5,499 nt of DNA from Clostridia bacterium (GTDB taxonomy: Bacteria; Bacillota_A; Clostridia; Oscillospirales; CAG-272). The translations under genes were made by a program, and so were the position numbers. Of this stretch, positions 4,446 to 5,499 are shown one piece after another (position 1 is the stretch's first letter; each line of letters starts with the position of its first letter). The stretch spans positions 1 through 5,499 of the forward strand of contig JAFTKI010000120.1 in the NCBI GenBank assembly GCA_017453335.1, read 5' to 3'. The notes below the pieces were generated by a model that made no database searches, was not told the DNA's origin, and saw only the letters and a program-made list of their open reading frames with translations.

Positions 4446-4537
4446 AGCACACGACCGCCGTGGCGAAGATTCTCTACTTCCGCCATATCTTTCGACAAAT
4501 TCCCGTGGGAGACGAAAACTTTGCAAAACAGCCTTGA
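4442..4537 (+). CDS. Possible 31-residue ORF overlapping the DUF523 stop (doubtful)
   Basis: The ATG at 4442 overlaps the DUF523 stop as ATGA, a layout typical of translational coupling. It opens a frame MKHTTAVAKILYFRHIFRQ... of 31 codons ending at TGA 4535-4537. The peptide is basic with an amphipathic middle and no recognised domain. Its only upstream purine-rich sequence (GGAAGGCGGA) is poorly placed, and its stop lies within the -35 box of the next promoter. It may be a random open frame in the intergenic gap. Confidence 0.2.
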   Translation: MKHTTAVAKILYFRHIFRQIPVGDENFAKQP

Positions 4538-4562
4538 CTTTCCCGCTTCTTTCCATTATAAT
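4534..4562 (+). promoter_or_regulatory. Sigma-A promoter of the aldose epimerase gene
   Basis: TTGACT (4534-4539, 5 of 6) and a perfect TATAAT (4557-4562) are 17 bp apart. The predicted start is near 4569, 27 nt before the ATG. No terminator with a T-run was found between the DUF523 stop and this promoter, so read-through transcription may add to expression. Confidence 0.82.
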
Positions 4563-4595
4563 AAAATCAATCTTGAATACGGAGGAATCTGAATC

Positions 4596-5468
4596 ATGCT
4601 TTACACACTCAAAAATCAGGAATTGACCGTTGCCGTCTCCGATCTCGGTGCCGAATTGCACTCGGTCAAGCGCGGCGATTGCGAATACATCTGGGTCGGG
4701 AACCCCGACATCTGGGGCTTTAAGGCGCCCCTGGTCTTCCCCGTTTGCGGAAGATTCCAGGACGGTAAATACTCCTATCGTGGCAAGATCTACGACATCA
4801 ACGTGCACGGCTTCATCCGTCCGTCCGTCTTTACCGTCGATTCACAGACCGAAACCTCGATCTGCTTCAAGCTCACCGCGAGCGAGGAGACCAAAAAGGT
4901 CTACCCCTTTGATTTCGTGCTCAAGGTCTGGTATATCCTCGAAGGCTCGAAGCTGACCAACCGCTTTGAAATGCAAAACCCCGGGAACGACCTTTTGCCC
5001 ATTACCCTCGGCGGTCACCCCGGCTTTAACGTCCCGCTGGACGGAAACGGCGCGTTTGAGGACTATTATCTGGAGTTCGGCGAGGATTGCTACCCCGATG
5101 AGTTCATCCTCTCCGAGCGCTTCCTGCTCTCGGGCAAGCAAAAGGCACGCCTGTTGGAGGATTCCCGCATCCTGCGCCTGCGCCATGATCTCTTCGACCA
5201 CGATGCCGTGTTCATGAGCCGCGTTGCAAATACCGTCACGCTCAAATCCGACAAGTCCGAGCGCTTCGTTACCCTCTCCTATGCGGATATGCCCTACCTC
5301 GGCGTTTGGCACAAGCCCCTGACAGAGGCGCCCTACGTCTGCGTTGAGCCTTGGTGCGGTCTGCCCGGCGTCGACGGCGAGCTCGAGGATATCGAGACCC
5401 GCCCCGATATGTTCCGCCTCCTTCCCGGTAAGTCCAAAACCGTGGAATTTTCCATGCTGTTTGGTTGA
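4596..5468 (+). CDS. Aldose 1-epimerase family protein (LacX/YeaD-like mutarotase)
   Basis: This is a 290-residue cytosolic protein with no signal peptide, and its length is usual for the LacX branch of the galactose mutarotase fold. The ATG at 4596 has GGAGG (4581-4585) 10 nt upstream. Motifs in order: D16-L-G-A-E-L near the N-terminus, P49-V-C-G-R53-F, N69-V-H71-G-F, L138-G-G-H141-P-G-F-N-V-P and C249-V-E251-P-W-C-G-L-P. By family knowledge the enzyme interconverts alpha and beta anomers of free or phosphorylated sugars, with His71/His141 and Glu251 as likely acid/base residues and Arg53 in substrate binding. LacX was named from the lactococcal lac operon, but here the gene stands alone with its own promoter and no sugar transport or catabolic gene in view, so the physiological sugar cannot be named. 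The last 31 bases of the window after its stop show nothing recognisable. Confidence 0.92.
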   Translation: MLYTLKNQELTVAVSDLGAELHSVKRGDCEYIWVGNPDIWGFKAPLVFPVCGRFQDGKYSYRGKIYDINVHGFIRPSVFTVDSQTETSICFKLTASEETKKVYPFDFVLKVWYILEGSKLTNRFEMQNPGNDLLPITLGGHPGFNVPLDGNGAFEDYYLEFGEDCYPDEFILSERFLLSGKQKARLLEDSRILRLRHDLFDHDAVFMSRVANTVTLKSDKSERFVTLSYADMPYLGVWHKPLTEAPYVCVEPWCGLPGVDGELEDIETRPDMFRLLPGKSKTVEFSMLFG

Positions 5469-5499
5469 TAGCACGGTATTTAGTGGGGAAAACTTCTTG

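Noticed and set aside
4458..4487. Hairpin TGGCGAAG...CTTCCGCCA after the DUF523 gene as a terminator
   Set aside because: The stem is short with a bulge and is not followed by a T-run, so it is not a convincing intrinsic terminator.
4242..4808. Minus-strand 188-codon frame spanning the DUF523/epimerase gap
   Set aside because: It crosses two well-supported genes and a promoter on the other strand, has no ribosome site and matches no known family.
4842..5474. Minus-strand 210-codon frame opposite the epimerase gene
   Set aside because: It is a shadow frame in higher-GC coding DNA. The plus-strand frame carries the conserved mutarotase motifs, a ribosome site and a promoter.

Overview
The window looks like chromosomal DNA of a low-to-mid GC Firmicute, most likely an intestinal Clostridia (Oscillospirales- or Christensenellales-like) lineage. 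The grounds are strong AGGAGG-type ribosome sites, near-consensus sigma-A promoters with 17-bp spacers, U-tract hairpin terminators, a BspA-like leucine-rich-repeat lipoprotein, and a DUF523 protein and LacX-type epimerase of the kind common in such genomes. This placement is inference; no taxonomic marker gene is present.

Left part, minus strand (1-1521): a large surface lipoprotein gene starts at 1309 and runs off the left edge after 436 codons. It has a lipobox, a Thr/Asp-rich stalk, a block of about five cysteine repeats (C-x9/10-C-x2-C) and the first leucine-rich repeats. Upstream of its ribosome site lies a 177-nt leader, the most unusual element here. A promoter at 1493-1521 would start transcription at about 1486, exactly the first base of an 11-bp helix that closes a long nested hairpin. 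The hairpin's apical loop is perfectly complementary over 10 nt to a downstream segment. That segment can instead form an antiterminator competing with a strong terminator placed just before the ribosome site. This is the architecture of a riboswitch-like or other attenuation-controlled leader, and I do not recognise its class.

Middle part (1543-3824): a minus-strand cluster reads patatin-like phospholipase (3334-2486), zinc-ribbon/TM2 membrane protein (2440-2027) and a small three-helix membrane protein (2006-1590), ending in a hairpin terminator at 1543-1582. Divergent from it is a Cro/CI-type regulator (3507-3824, plus). The two divergent promoters carry A/T-rich palindromes and a shared ATGTAAT word in their spacers, so the regulator may control both directions. 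A lipid hydrolase next to two membrane proteins suggests a membrane-related function, but nothing shows the substrate or trigger.

Right part, plus strand (3929-5468): two genes, each with its own near-consensus promoter. The first is a DUF523 protein related to the iron-sulfur thiouracil desulfidase TudS (4002-4445). The second is a LacX/YeaD-type aldose 1-epimerase family protein (4596-5468). A 31-codon ORF of doubtful reality overlaps the DUF523 stop and ends inside the epimerase promoter. No CRISPR array, tRNA, rRNA or insertion sequence was seen.
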